Shown piece by piece: positions 8,232 through 16,098 of a DNA stretch of 34,862 nucleotides (position 1 is its first letter; each line of letters opens with the position of its first letter). Under the pieces are notes generated by a model. It searched no databases, had not been told where the DNA came from, and saw only the letters and a list, made by a program, of their open reading frames with translations. Made by a program: the position numbers and the translations under genes. The DNA comes from Clostridia bacterium DTU022 (lineage in GTDB: Bacteria > Bacillota > Dethiobacteria > DTU022), in NCBI GenBank assembly GCA_001512835.1, contig LFRQ01000121.1:1-34862 (forward strand), in the 5' to 3' direction.

Positions 8232-9770
8232 ATGAATCAACGGGACGACCTGTTTACAAAACCGCCGGAGCCTTACTGGACCGCTTCCACGGATTCCACC
8301 GCTTACCCCGCCCTGGAGGAGGACATAAAGGTGGATGTGGCCGTGGTCGGAGGCGGCATCACGGGCATTACCGCCGCCTACCTGCTCAAGCAGGAGAACC
8401 TTAAGGTTGCCGTTATTGAAGCCGACCGGATCGTGCAGGGAACCACGGGGCATACCACGGCCAAGATCACTTCCCAGCATGACCTTATTTATGCCCGGCT
8501 GATTAAGCACCTGGGCCAAGAGAAGGCCCGGCAGTATGCCGAGGCCAATGAGTACGCCATCAATTTTATCGCCGAACTGATTGACCGGCTAAAGATCCGG
8601 TGCGATTTTTCCCGGCAGCCGGCCTACGTCTATACGCAAGCGGATCAGTACATCGGGCAGATCTCCGACGAGGTGCAGGCCGCTTCCAGCCTGGGGATCA
8701 AGGCCACCTACCTGGAGGAGATACCCCTCCCCTTTCCCGTAAAGGCGGCGGAGCGCTTCGATAACCAGGCCCAGTTTCATCCCCGCAAGTATCTCCTGGC
8801 CCTGGCCAAGAAAATACCGGGCCAGGGGAGCTACATCTTCGAGCAGACCAGAGCGGTGGATTTTCATCCCGGCAGCACCTGCACCGTGATCACCGGGAAG
8901 GGGCACAAGGTCACCGCCGACTACCTGATCATTGCCTCCCACTTCCCCGCCTACGGCGGCCGCGGCTACTATTTTGCCCGCATGTATCCGGAGCGCTCTT
9001 ACGCCCTAGGCATAACCGTCCGGGAGAAGTTCCCCGGGGGGATGTATATCACCGCCGAGGCCCCCGGGCGCTCCCTGCGCTCCACCCCCTACGACGGCGG
9101 CGAGCTCGTTATCGTGGGGGGAGAGCACCACAAGACCGGCCAGGGGCCGGGCACCGATGTCCACTACCGCAAGCTGGTTGACTTTGCCCGGGAAAACTTT
9201 ACCGTCCAGGAGATGCCCTTCCGGTGGTCCACGCAGGATTATACCACCCTGGACGAGGTCCCTTATACGGGGAGAATCAGGTCCGCCCTTCCCAATATCT
9301 TTGTGGCTACGGGCTTTCGAAAATGGGGGATGACCAACGGCACCGCTTCGGCGCTGCTGATAAGAGATCTAATCGTCAAGGGGGAGAGCCCCTGGGCGCC
9401 CGTTTACGATCCGGCCCGCTTTGAGGCCGATCCCATGGTGAAGAAGTTTATCAGCATTAATGCCGACGTGGCCAAGCACCTGATTGGCGACAAGCTCAAG
9501 CCGGTGACCGGGGACCTGGACCTGCGCCCCGGCGAAGCGAAGGTCATGGAGTGGGAGGGAGAGCGAGTGGGCGTTTACAAGGATGAGCAGGGGAAGATCC
9601 ATGCCGTGGACAACACCTGTACCCACATGGGGTGCGAACTGGTCTGGAATGCCGCCGAGCGGTCGTGGGATTGTCCCTGTCACGGTTCCCGGTTTACCTA
9701 CGATGGAGACATCATTGAGGGCCCCGCCTTGAGGACCCTGCGCACCGACCAGGATAGATTTAACCCGTAA
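8232..9770 (+). CDS. FAD-dependent oxidoreductase with C-terminal Rieske [2Fe-2S] domain
   Basis: The N-terminal dinucleotide-binding motif VVGGGITGITAAYLL (about residues 38-52) marks a DAO/glycine-oxidase type FAD protein. A family-typical GTTGHTTAKITSQHD stretch follows. The C-terminal 90 residues form a Rieske domain: C463-T-H465 and C481-P-C-H484 are the cluster ligands, and C468 and C483 are placed for the usual disulfide. The fusion is a known architecture in soil and anaerobic bacteria, with an unknown amine or thiol-type substrate. Electrons presumably pass between FAD and the iron-sulfur cluster. The length of 512 aa is normal for the fusion. No signal peptide is seen, so it is probably cytoplasmic. 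The ATG at 8232 follows aaggagggg at good spacing. The gene stands alone between intergenic regions. Confidence 0.9.
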   Translation: MNQRDDLFTKPPEPYWTASTDSTAYPALEEDIKVDVAVVGGGITGITAAYLLKQENLKVAVIEADRIVQGTTGHTTAKITSQHDLIYARLIKHLGQEKARQYAEANEYAINFIAELIDRLKIRCDFSRQPAYVYTQADQYIGQISDEVQAASSLGIKATYLEEIPLPFPVKAAERFDNQAQFHPRKYLLALAKKIPGQGSYIFEQTRAVDFHPGSTCTVITGKGHKVTADYLIIASHFPAYGGRGYYFARMYPERSYALGITVREKFPGGMYITAEAPGRSLRSTPYDGGELVIVGGEHHKTGQGPGTDVHYRKLVDFARENFTVQEMPFRWSTQDYTTLDEVPYTGRIRSALPNIFVATGFRKWGMTNGTASALLIRDLIVKGESPWAPVYDPARFEADPMVKKFISINADVAKHLIGDKLKPVTGDLDLRPGEAKVMEWEGERVGVYKDEQGKIHAVDNTCTHMGCELVWNAAERSWDCPCHGSRFTYDGDIIEGPALRTLRTDQDRFNP

Positions 9771-9955
9771 GCAGGTGTTTATATGGGGGCGTAACAATCC
9801 GGACCTCGCAGCGCTTTTAAGGCCCCCGGTTCTTCTATTTTCCCGCCCATCCCCAGGGGCGGAGGCTTCCGGGCCGCTGGGGGGATCATTTTCCCCCTTC
9901 GACGGGCCCGGCCGGTGCGGAGAGAATTGACTTTTTTTATTTTTGTAAGGAAGGA

Positions 9956-9984
9956 TTGTCCTTTGGGGCTAATAATGGTAGAAT
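9956..9984 (+). promoter_or_regulatory. promoter for the glycosyltransferase gene
   Basis: TTGTCC (9956-9961) and TAGAAT (9979-9984) are separated by 17 bases. The leader then holds a GC hairpin in which TCACC pairs with GGTGA, flanked by CCCC/GGGG (10038-10060). This hairpin is followed by TTTAAAAC before the GTG start at 10090. It could act as an attenuator or simply shape the leader. Confidence 0.45.
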
Positions 9985-10089
9985 AGCTATTGCCAGTTGT
10001 TTTGCGATAAATGGAATTTTTGCTGTTTGCGGCTGCGCCCCTCACCCCTGGTGAAAGGGGTTTAAAACACTGAAGGTAGAGGTTTTAAG

Positions 10090-11901
10090 GTGACTGTTTC
10101 CCGGTATGCAAAAGTGCTGGGTGCCGTTCTGCTGCTGGTGATAGGCACTCTTTTTGTTACCTCCATTTACGGGTACGGGCCTGAGCATCTGGAAGCCGGC
10201 GTGCAGCAAGAAAATGACCTGGAGGTCCTTCTGCTCAATATCTCCCTGCTTGTAACAGCCATAGAGCACAAAACAATTCAGAATGCTCCTATTATAACAG
10301 CAGCTTTCTTTTGTTCCGTCCTGCTGGGGACGGCCACGGTCATCTACAAAAATAACGGCCGGCGGGAGGCTGGTGCCTCTGCCCGGGAGGAAAAGTCCGC
10401 CCCGAAAACCCGTCCCTTCGGCTATATTTACGGCTTGCCGGGCCTCCTGTCGTGGGCGGTAATCCTTTTTTGTGCCGTGGGGCTAATAGCCTTTCCCCGG
10501 GTCATCTTCTCCATCGCTTTCATCTTCCTGGTCTTCCTTCTTTTGCGCATGGCTTTAATTACCCTGTTCAATATTGTCGGTTCCATACGCTGCCTGTTCT
10601 GGGAACGGCGGGATTGGGATGCCGATGCCCAGGTGGTCCGGGTATCCGCCGGCTTTGCCCCGGCGGATGTCTATCACATTGTTCTTCTCCCCAATTTCAA
10701 GGAGAGCCCCAAAGTGTTAAAGCGAACCCTGGATGCCCTGGCCGTCCAGTCCAGGGCGGCTACGCGCCTAATCCCGGTGCTGGCCATGGAGGCCCGGGAG
10801 CAGGGATCCCTGGAAAAGGGAGAGGCCCTGGCCAGGGAGTATGCCGACAAGTTCTGCCGCATCCTGGTTACTCTTCATCCCGCGGGGCTGCCGGGAGAGC
10901 TGCCCTGCAAATCGGCCAACATGACCTATGCCGTTCAGGAAGCCTGGCGCGTGGTGGTGGAGGAGATGGGGATACCTCCCGAACGGGTAACAGTAAGCTC
11001 CTGCGATGCCGATTCGGTTTTTCATCCCCGCTATTTTGCGGCTTTATCCCGCCTTTTTGTTGATGATCCCCAGCGGTATAACCGCTTTTGGCAGGCGCCC
11101 CTGCTTTATTACAACAACCTCTGGCAGACCTATGCCCCCATCCGCCTGATGACTTATTTTTCCCATACTTCCCAGATGGGCGAGCTGGCTCTTCCCTTCT
11201 ACGTGCCTCTGCCCATCAGCACCTATTCCCTGAGCCTGCGCCTGGCCCGGGAGATCGGGTGGTGGGATCCCGCCGTTATCTCCGAGGATTGGCACGTCTT
11301 CATAAAAACTTTCCTGCTTAAAAAGGGCAAAATTAGCCTGACTCCCGTTTTCCTGCCTACGCGTTCCGATGCCATCGACGGGGAAAATTTTTGGACGGCC
11401 ATGCACAACCGCTATCAGCAGGTGACCCGCCACTCCTGGGGGGCTGAGGACGTAGGCTATTTTCTTAGCCGGTGGACAACCTCCCGGGGCATTCCCCTGT
11501 TCAAGAAAAGCTTCCGCTTCTTGCAGGTCCTCATCGACCACTTGCTGCGCAGTACGGCGTGGTTCGTCCTCTTTTCCGGCTCCGTGGCCGCCGCCGGGCT
11601 GCGCCAGGGCAACATTGTGCCTCCCGGGTTCGAATCCATAGAACCCCTGGCCCGGGTGATCTACCTGGTCGGCTTCTTCTCTCTAATTCTGCTGGTGGCG
11701 GTGGAATTTATCCGCTTCCCCCCGCCGGGGGTGACGGCCTTTTTCACCAAGCTGGCCACTACCCTGGTGGCCTGGCTGCTGCTGCCCATCTTTTCCCTTT
11801 TTCTCCTGGCCCTTCCCGCTCTCAAGGCTCAGACCATGCTTTTGATGGGCGTCCCCCTGGCTTACTGGGTAACGCCCCGGAATGTCTCCTCCCGGGGTTA
11901 A
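10090..11901 (+). CDS. membrane glycosyltransferase, family 2-like
   Basis: A 603-aa membrane protein with a GT-A type glycosyltransferase domain between hydrophobic segments. Transmembrane stretches are visible near residues 7-25, 70-85, 115-165 (two or more), 490-515, 525-550 and 560-595. The cytoplasmic catalytic part carries the metal/nucleotide-sugar DxD motif in SSCDADSVFHP (D306, D308), the acceptor-side acid in ISEDW (E399, D400), and QQVTRHSW (Q444, R447, W450), which corresponds to the QxxRW motif of processive GT2 enzymes. Family knowledge suggests synthesis or export of a polysaccharide or glycolipid. The donor and product are unknown and no capsule genes lie nearby. GTG is the start, with a modest site (aggtagagg) upstream. 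A GTGCCTGGCAC repeat begins 8 bases after the stop. Confidence 0.78.
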   Translation: MTVSRYAKVLGAVLLLVIGTLFVTSIYGYGPEHLEAGVQQENDLEVLLLNISLLVTAIEHKTIQNAPIITAAFFCSVLLGTATVIYKNNGRREAGASAREEKSAPKTRPFGYIYGLPGLLSWAVILFCAVGLIAFPRVIFSIAFIFLVFLLLRMALITLFNIVGSIRCLFWERRDWDADAQVVRVSAGFAPADVYHIVLLPNFKESPKVLKRTLDALAVQSRAATRLIPVLAMEAREQGSLEKGEALAREYADKFCRILVTLHPAGLPGELPCKSANMTYAVQEAWRVVVEEMGIPPERVTVSSCDADSVFHPRYFAALSRLFVDDPQRYNRFWQAPLLYYNNLWQTYAPIRLMTYFSHTSQMGELALPFYVPLPISTYSLSLRLAREIGWWDPAVISEDWHVFIKTFLLKKGKISLTPVFLPTRSDAIDGENFWTAMHNRYQQVTRHSWGAEDVGYFLSRWTTSRGIPLFKKSFRFLQVLIDHLLRSTAWFVLFSGSVAAAGLRQGNIVPPGFESIEPLARVIYLVGFFSLILLVAVEFIRFPPPGVTAFFTKLATTLVAWLLLPIFSLFLLALPALKAQTMLLMGVPLAYWVTPRNVSSRG

Positions 11902-11909
11902 CCTTATCC

Positions 11910-12037
11910 GGTGCCTGGCACGTCAACTTTGTCAACTTAATTGAAAATTCTGAAATTGATGCCAGACACGTCAACTTTGTCAACTTTTTGCGGTTGCTAT
12001 TATGTTACCCACTGTTGAAAAAAAATTACCAGGCACC
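11910..12037. repeat. GTGCCTGGCAC repeat, copy 2 (double, with inverted ends)
   Basis: This is the longest copy. GGTGCCTGGCAC with the GTCAACTTTGTCAAC core is followed by a second core introduced by GCCAGACAC (11961-11984). The block closes with CCAGGCACC (12029-12037), an inverted match of its GGTGCCTGG start. The inverted ends and 128-base size suggest a small non-autonomous mobile element. No transposase is present nearby. Confidence 0.75.
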
Positions 12038-12048
12038 AGAAATGCAAA

Positions 12049-12083
12049 TTGCCGGACTTCAAATGGAAAAAGCAGTCCGGCAA
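12049..12083. terminator. hairpin between convergent genes
   Basis: TTGCCGGACT (12049-12058) pairs perfectly with AGTCCGGCAA (12074-12083) across a 15-base loop. It lies between the glycosyltransferase (+) and the end of ehuA (-). The flanks are AT-rich but lack a clean T run, so it may be a weak terminator for either direction. Confidence 0.45.
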
Positions 12084-12094
12084 ATTTCATTAAA

Positions 12095-12922
12095 TTAAAT
12101 GGTCCGGCGAAAGCGGCTCAAAAATTCCCGGGTACGTTGGTTTCTGGGGTTGCCGAAGAGCTGTTCCGGAGGTCCTTCTTCCAGGATACGGCCACCGTCG
12201 ATGAAAACAATGCGATCGGCAACTTCCCGGGCGAAATCCATTTCGTGGGTAACGATGAGCATGGTTGTTTTGCCTTCGGCGGCGATCTCTTTAAGCACTT
12301 GTAGCACTTCACCTACCAGCTCCGGATCCAGGGCGGAGGTAACTTCGTCGAAAAGCATCACCTTGGGGTGCATCACCAGGGCCCGGGCAATGGCTACACG
12401 CTGCTGTTGTCCCCCTGACAACTGGGAGGGATAGGCATCCAACTTGTCACCCAACCCTACTTTCTCCAGCATGCTAATCGCTTCTTGCTCCGCCTCCTCC
12501 CGGGAGAGGCCCAGGACATGAATGGGAGCTTCGGTAACATTGCGCAGGATTTTCATGTGCGGAAAAAGGTTGAACTGTTGGAATACCATGCCCACTTTGC
12601 TGCGCACCTTCCGCAGGTGTTTTTCATCGGCAGGTACCAACCTGCCGTTTTCCTTTTTGTGCCAGAGAAGTTCTCCATCAACCTCTATGGTCCCCGAAGT
12701 CGGCTTCTCCAGGGTCATCAACATGCGCACCAGAGTGGTCTTTCCCGAGCCGCTGGAACCGATAATAGCCACAATCTCCGACGGGGCGATCTCCAGGTTT
12801 ATATCCCGGAGCACCTCCAGGTCACCAAAAGATTTGCTGACTCGGTGAAAGCGGACCATGGGAGTACCCGGTTTCAAATGGTTGGGTAAAGCTTCATCGT
12901 CAATAGTTTGTTCAGGTTTAAT
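12095..12922 (-). CDS. ehuA: ectoine/hydroxyectoine-type ABC transporter, ATP-binding protein
   Basis: This is the ATPase of a polar amino acid-type importer. It has Walker A GSSGSGKT, signature LSGGQQQR, Walker [13 protein letters not shown] and H-loop THEM. The insertion [20 protein letters not shown] and the following [15 protein letters not shown] are, from memory, characteristic of EhuA proteins. Start: the TTG at 12877 and the ATG at 12859 have no ribosome-binding site. An in-frame ATT at 12922-12920 sits 9 bases after aaGGGG (12935-12932) and adds 15 plausible residues (beginning [15 protein letters not shown]). It also gives a 27-base gap to ehuD, so I use this rare start and flag it as uncertain. 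It is the last gene of ehuBCDA and acts on the cytoplasmic face of the membrane. Confidence 0.85.
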   Translation of the reverse strand: MKPEQTIDDEALPNHLKPGTPMVRFHRVSKSFGDLEVLRDINLEIAPSEIVAIIGSSGSGKTTLVRMLMTLEKPTSGTIEVDGELLWHKKENGRLVPADEKHLRKVRSKVGMVFQQFNLFPHMKILRNVTEAPIHVLGLSREEAEQEAISMLEKVGLGDKLDAYPSQLSGGQQQRVAIARALVMHPKVMLFDEVTSALDPELVGEVLQVLKEIAAEGKTTMLIVTHEMDFAREVADRIVFIDGGRILEEGPPEQLFGNPRNQRTREFLSRFRRTI

Positions 12923-12949
12923 TTTAGGATTCCCCTTTCTGTTTAAGAT

Positions 12950-13615
12950 TTACGTCCGGCTATTGAGCCGGTACTCCAGCCACTGCACTCCCAGGGAAGA
13001 GATATAACTCAAGACCAGAAACAAAATCCCTACCATGGTAAAGGGTTCAATAAAGCGAAACGAATGGGTCCCGATTATTCTGGCTGTGAGCAACAGCTCC
13101 ACTACGGTAACCGCGGAAAGCATGGGCGTATCCTTGAACATGCCGATTAGGTAGTTGCCCAATACCGGGACTATGGGCGGAATGGCCTGGGGCAGGATAA
13201 TATTGAGCCAGGTGCGTCCTTTGGAGAAGTTCAAGGCGATGGCTGCTTCCCATTGACCGCGGGGAACGGCGTCGATTCCGGCCCGGTACACCTCGGAAAG
13301 ATAGGTGCTGTAATGAATGCCCAAACCTAAAATTCCGGCGGTCAGCGGGCTTAAGGAAATACCGACGTAAGGTAGCTGGGGCAGAGCATAAAAAATAAAA
13401 AACAACTGTGCCAGCAGCGGGGTGCTGCGTATAAATTCCACAAAAGCTCCGCTGATTAAGGATAAAACCCGGATCTTTGAACGGCGCCCAAAAGCCAGAA
13501 GCAGGCCAAAAATCAGGGCAAAGGCAAATCCCATAATGGTGGCGTATATAGTAACTTGGAGCGCTTCCAGCAGGCTGGGGAGAATGGAGAGAGCGTAATC
13601 CCAGTTCCATAACAT
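12950..13615 (-). CDS. ehuD: ectoine/hydroxyectoine-type ABC transporter permease
   Basis: A 221-aa HisMQ/GlnP-type permease with about five transmembrane helices and the ATPase-docking EAA loop in EAAIALNFSKGRTWLNIILPQ. Position and sequence fit EhuD (for example VEFIRSTPLLAQLFFIFYALP). Its ATG lies one base after the ehuC stop, with the ribosome-binding site GGGGAGG inside the end of ehuC, so the two permeases are translationally linked. It should pair with EhuC as the membrane channel and receive substrate from the EhuB lipoprotein. Confidence 0.88.
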   Translation of the reverse strand: MLWNWDYALSILPSLLEALQVTIYATIMGFAFALIFGLLLAFGRRSKIRVLSLISGAFVEFIRSTPLLAQLFFIFYALPQLPYVGISLSPLTAGILGLGIHYSTYLSEVYRAGIDAVPRGQWEAAIALNFSKGRTWLNIILPQAIPPIVPVLGNYLIGMFKDTPMLSAVTVVELLLTARIIGTHSFRFIEPFTMVGILFLVLSYISSLGVQWLEYRLNSRT

Positions 13616-13616
13616 T

Positions 13617-14273
13617 TTAACTCCTCCCCTCGGCCATTTTTCTTTCGAATAGGCGTAGAGCCAGGGTTAAGGGATAGGCCAGTAAAAAGTAGATGATTAG
13701 AACCAGGCTGAATATCTCCAGGCTGCGCAGGGTCGATACCCGCATCAGGGTTCCCTGGAAAGTAAGATCGGCCAGGGTAATCATGGAGACCAAAGCTGTC
13801 CCTTTCAACAGTTCGATCAACAGGTTTCCAAAGGGAGGCAGCATCATTAACAGGGCCTGGGGCAAAATTATTCTTCTCATAATCTGCCAAGGGGACATGT
13901 TCAAGGCAATGCCCGCTTCGATTTGCGTATTTGGTACTGCCAGGATAGAGCCGCGTACGATCTCCGAACCGTAGGCACCATAGTTCAGTCCCAGAACCAG
14001 GACCCCGATCTGCATCTCCGTGAACTCTACCCCAAAATGAGGTAAGACAAAATAGGCCCAGAAAAGCTGGACCAGCAAGGTGGTCCCGCGAAAAAGTTCC
14101 ATATAAACGGTGGCCAGTAGACGGATTAACCTGAACCTGGAGAGGCGCCCGAAACCGATGATCAGGGCCACCCCAAAAGCCAATGCCGAACCAAAAAGGG
14201 TAAGCTGGACGGTAACACCCACTCCTCGCCATAATGTGGGCAGTAGATCAAAGGGAGGAGGAATGGCTATCAA
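13617..14273 (-). CDS. ehuC: ectoine/hydroxyectoine-type ABC transporter permease
   Basis: The second HisMQ-type permease, about 218 aa, with membrane helices throughout and the EAA loop in EAGIALNMSPWQIMRRIILP. The following ALLMMLPPFGNLLIELLKGT closely matches EhuC as I recall it. The start is uncertain. TTG at 14273 directly abuts AGGAG (14278-14274), while an in-frame ATT at 14264 would have a 9-base spacing. The gene is separated from ehuB by 140 bases holding strong competing hairpins, and it overlaps none of its neighbours. Confidence 0.87.
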   Translation of the reverse strand: MIAIPPPFDLLPTLWRGVGVTVQLTLFGSALAFGVALIIGFGRLSRFRLIRLLATVYMELFRGTTLLVQLFWAYFVLPHFGVEFTEMQIGVLVLGLNYGAYGSEIVRGSILAVPNTQIEAGIALNMSPWQIMRRIILPQALLMMLPPFGNLLIELLKGTALVSMITLADLTFQGTLMRVSTLRSLEIFSLVLIIYFLLAYPLTLALRLFERKMAEGRS

Positions 14274-14318
14274 CTCCTGTCTTCAAACTTGCGGCGGTGT
14301 TGATTTTTTGAGTATCAA

Positions 14319-14407
14319 GGGACCGGCTTGGAATGGCTTCTTTTTAGTTTACCGGACATTATGTGACAGCCGGATTTAAGCCGGTCCCGGGGACACCCCG
14401 GGACCGG
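14319..14407 (-). promoter_or_regulatory. mutually exclusive hairpins between ehuB and ehuC
   Basis: In transcript sense the first arm CCGGTCCCGGGG (14407-14396) pairs perfectly with CCCCGGGACCGG (14392-14381) over a 3-base loop, starting 6 bases after the ehuB stop. The middle arm, extended to GGGACCGGCTT (14388-14378), can instead pair perfectly with AAGCCGGTCCC (14329-14319). The two pairings exclude each other. There is no T run, so mRNA stabilisation or processing to give more EhuB than permease is more likely than simple termination. Which structure forms is unknown. Confidence 0.65.
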
Positions 14408-14413
14408 ATCAGG

Positions 14414-15286
14414 CTACCAGTTTTCAAGCAACTCCTCGGTAGTAATGTAACCAGGAAATTCTGCTTCGGAAAAGCCAAACTGTTCCAGGATCTCCAGTAG
14501 CTTTCCTGAATCTTTGAGCTTCTGCAGTTCCTGGTTGTATGCTTCCAGAAAATCGCTGTCTTCATGCCGAAAAGCGGAAGAGCCGAAGCCGGCCTGGGGT
14601 TTTCCGTCTATTACCGCTACTTCAAAATCTTCCACGTATTCAATGTCGGGGTTGTTGGCGGTATTGACATAGGTGCGCAGCGCCATGCTGGTCATGGTGA
14701 TAACGTCAACCCTTCCGGCGATGAGGGCGTCAATGGTGGAAGGCTGATCGGGAACTGTTTCAATCTGTTCTTCTGCTACGCCGCAGGCGATCATGTGATT
14801 GTACTCCAGCCCTCCGGCCATTACGGCCACCTTGATCTCGGGGTTGTCCGCGATGTCGAAATAGCTGGTAATATTGTACGGGTTGCCCGCCCGAACAGCA
14901 ATGCCGCCGCCGATCTGGTACTCAGGGTTGGCAAAAGCCACCTCTTTGGCCCGCTCCGGGGTTATATACGCCCCCGCAGTGATCATATCGAAGCGCTTGG
15001 CCTGCAGGCCCGGAATAAGGGAGCCGAACTCTGTTACCACGGGAACTATTTCATCGATGCCCAGCTCTTTCAAAATGGCCCGGGCGATCTCCACATTCAA
15101 GCCGGTGACCTTTCCCTCTTCAGTGGCGTAAGCATAAGGTGCTTCGTTGGCAAAACCGATGCGGACATAACCCTCTTTCTTGGCTTTTTCAAAAGTTGAT
15201 TCTCCGGCTCCATCGGTGCAACCTGACAAAGAAAACACCACTACCAGAAACAACAATACAACAAACCAGGTCTTTTTATATGACAC
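14414..15286 (-). CDS. ehuB: ectoine/hydroxyectoine-type ABC transporter substrate-binding lipoprotein
   Basis: A type II periplasmic-binding-fold protein with a lipoprotein signal: a hydrophobic stretch then the lipobox LSGC, with the lipidated Cys at residue 23. Segments such as VRIGFANEAPYAYA, TEFGSLIPGLQAKRFDMI, AYITPERAKEVAFANP, VAVIDGKPQAGFGSSAFR and the PGYITTEELL end follow EhuB order and sequence as I recall it. It should bind a polar zwitterion, probably ectoine or hydroxyectoine, outside the membrane and deliver it to EhuCD. AAGGAGG (15300-15294) lies 1 base from an ATG (15292) but 7 bases from the in-frame GTG at 15286, so I prefer GTG. It is the first gene of ehuBCDA, behind a palindromic candidate operator at 15459. 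Confidence 0.87.
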   Translation of the reverse strand: MSYKKTWFVVLLFLVVVFSLSGCTDGAGESTFEKAKKEGYVRIGFANEAPYAYATEEGKVTGLNVEIARAILKELGIDEIVPVVTEFGSLIPGLQAKRFDMITAGAYITPERAKEVAFANPEYQIGGGIAVRAGNPYNITSYFDIADNPEIKVAVMAGGLEYNHMIACGVAEEQIETVPDQPSTIDALIAGRVDVITMTSMALRTYVNTANNPDIEYVEDFEVAVIDGKPQAGFGSSAFRHEDSDFLEAYNQELQKLKDSGKLLEILEQFGFSEAEFPGYITTEELLENW

Positions 15287-15458
15287 GATCATGCCTCCTT
15301 GTTAATATTACCCGGATGGAAAAACCTTTCGTGAGAAGGCACCCCCTTTATCTAGAAAAAGTAGTTGTCCGGGGGACTACCCTGAAAAAAGTGGGGGAAA
15401 AACGGATTAAGGGCAGCTAAGTTGATAAGGCTTTTTACTGGATATGTTTTTTTGATTA

Positions 15459-15475
15459 TTTTATACTGTATAAAA
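15459..15475. promoter_or_regulatory. 17-base palindrome upstream of ehuB (candidate operator)
   Basis: TTTTATAC-T-GTATAAAA is a perfect dyad in the AT-rich region about 170 bases before ehuB. On the - strand a TTGACA lies just upstream (about 15493-15488), but no -10 is at ideal spacing. GntR-type regulators often control ectoine transporters and bind such dyads; no regulator gene is adjacent. Confidence 0.45.
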
Positions 15476-16098
15476 AAATAATATCGATGTCAAAAGCCCT
15501 TTTTTATTCTAAAAAGTAGTATTTATGGGGATAAGGGTAGGATCTTTATGCTGTTTTTGGCTCACAATTAGTCAGCACGGGTAATCGCTTCTCAAAGATA
15601 GTATTCAGATAAAAGCCTAGAGCAAGCAAAAATGATTTGTTTATTAGGGATATCTGTGCCGGGTTATGGTTAAATCCGCGAAAGCGTCCAGGTCATAATG
15701 GCTGACTTCAAAAAGACTAGCTTATGGTAGATATCGTGCCTGGTTAGCAGGATGCCCGTTTCGTAACCTTCCAGCATTTCCGGATTCAGATCCCCGTAGT
15801 GTCAGCGGCAAAGATAAAATCCGTTAAGGACACTTCCCATGAACTGCTCGGGGAAGCTCAGTTTTTTTATGAGGTGCGGTCTCCTTTTCTTCTTATTTAT
15901 ATTTTTTAGGTCACGTCTTCCTGGTGTTCTCCGCAATACCAGGAATAGAAGCGGATCATGATATATGGGATAGATTTGTCTTTTTTCTCACTATTTCTTC
16001 AATAGGCTCCGGGCAAAGGTTTTATTTTGGAAGACCGGCACCGGCCGGTGGAAGGGGAACAAAGGCCAGGGGACCCGTCTCCCGGATTCAGGGATTTA
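15476..16098. other. gene-poor decayed region
   Basis: About 620 bases with no intact gene and lower GC than the neighbours. A broken frame lies on the - strand at 15670-15870. A perfect 12-base palindrome CACCGGCCGGTG occurs at 16039-16050. The remainder shows no conserved feature I can identify, consistent with a deletion scar. Confidence 0.5.
15670..15870 (-). pseudogene. remnant of an unidentified gene with in-frame TGA
   Basis: On the - strand one frame reads protein-like on both sides of a single TGA (15804-15802). FPEQFMGSVLNGFYLCR comes before it, and HYGDLNPEMLEGYETGILL and then HDIYHKLVFLKSAIM come after, ending at TAA 15672-15670. AAGGAG lies upstream, but no ATG, GTG or TTG is well placed. 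I do not recognise the family. A decayed gene is the simplest reading; readthrough or selenocysteine is unsupported. Confidence 0.35.

Noticed and set aside
15139-15420. 93-codon + strand frame over the start of ehuB
   Set aside because: Most of it is antisense to ehuB. The tail (MEKPFVRRHPLYLEK) looks slightly protein-like, but there is no ribosome-binding site.
15802-15804. Selenocysteine at the in-frame TGA
   Set aside because: No family match, no visible SECIS hairpin directly downstream and no start codon; decay is simpler.
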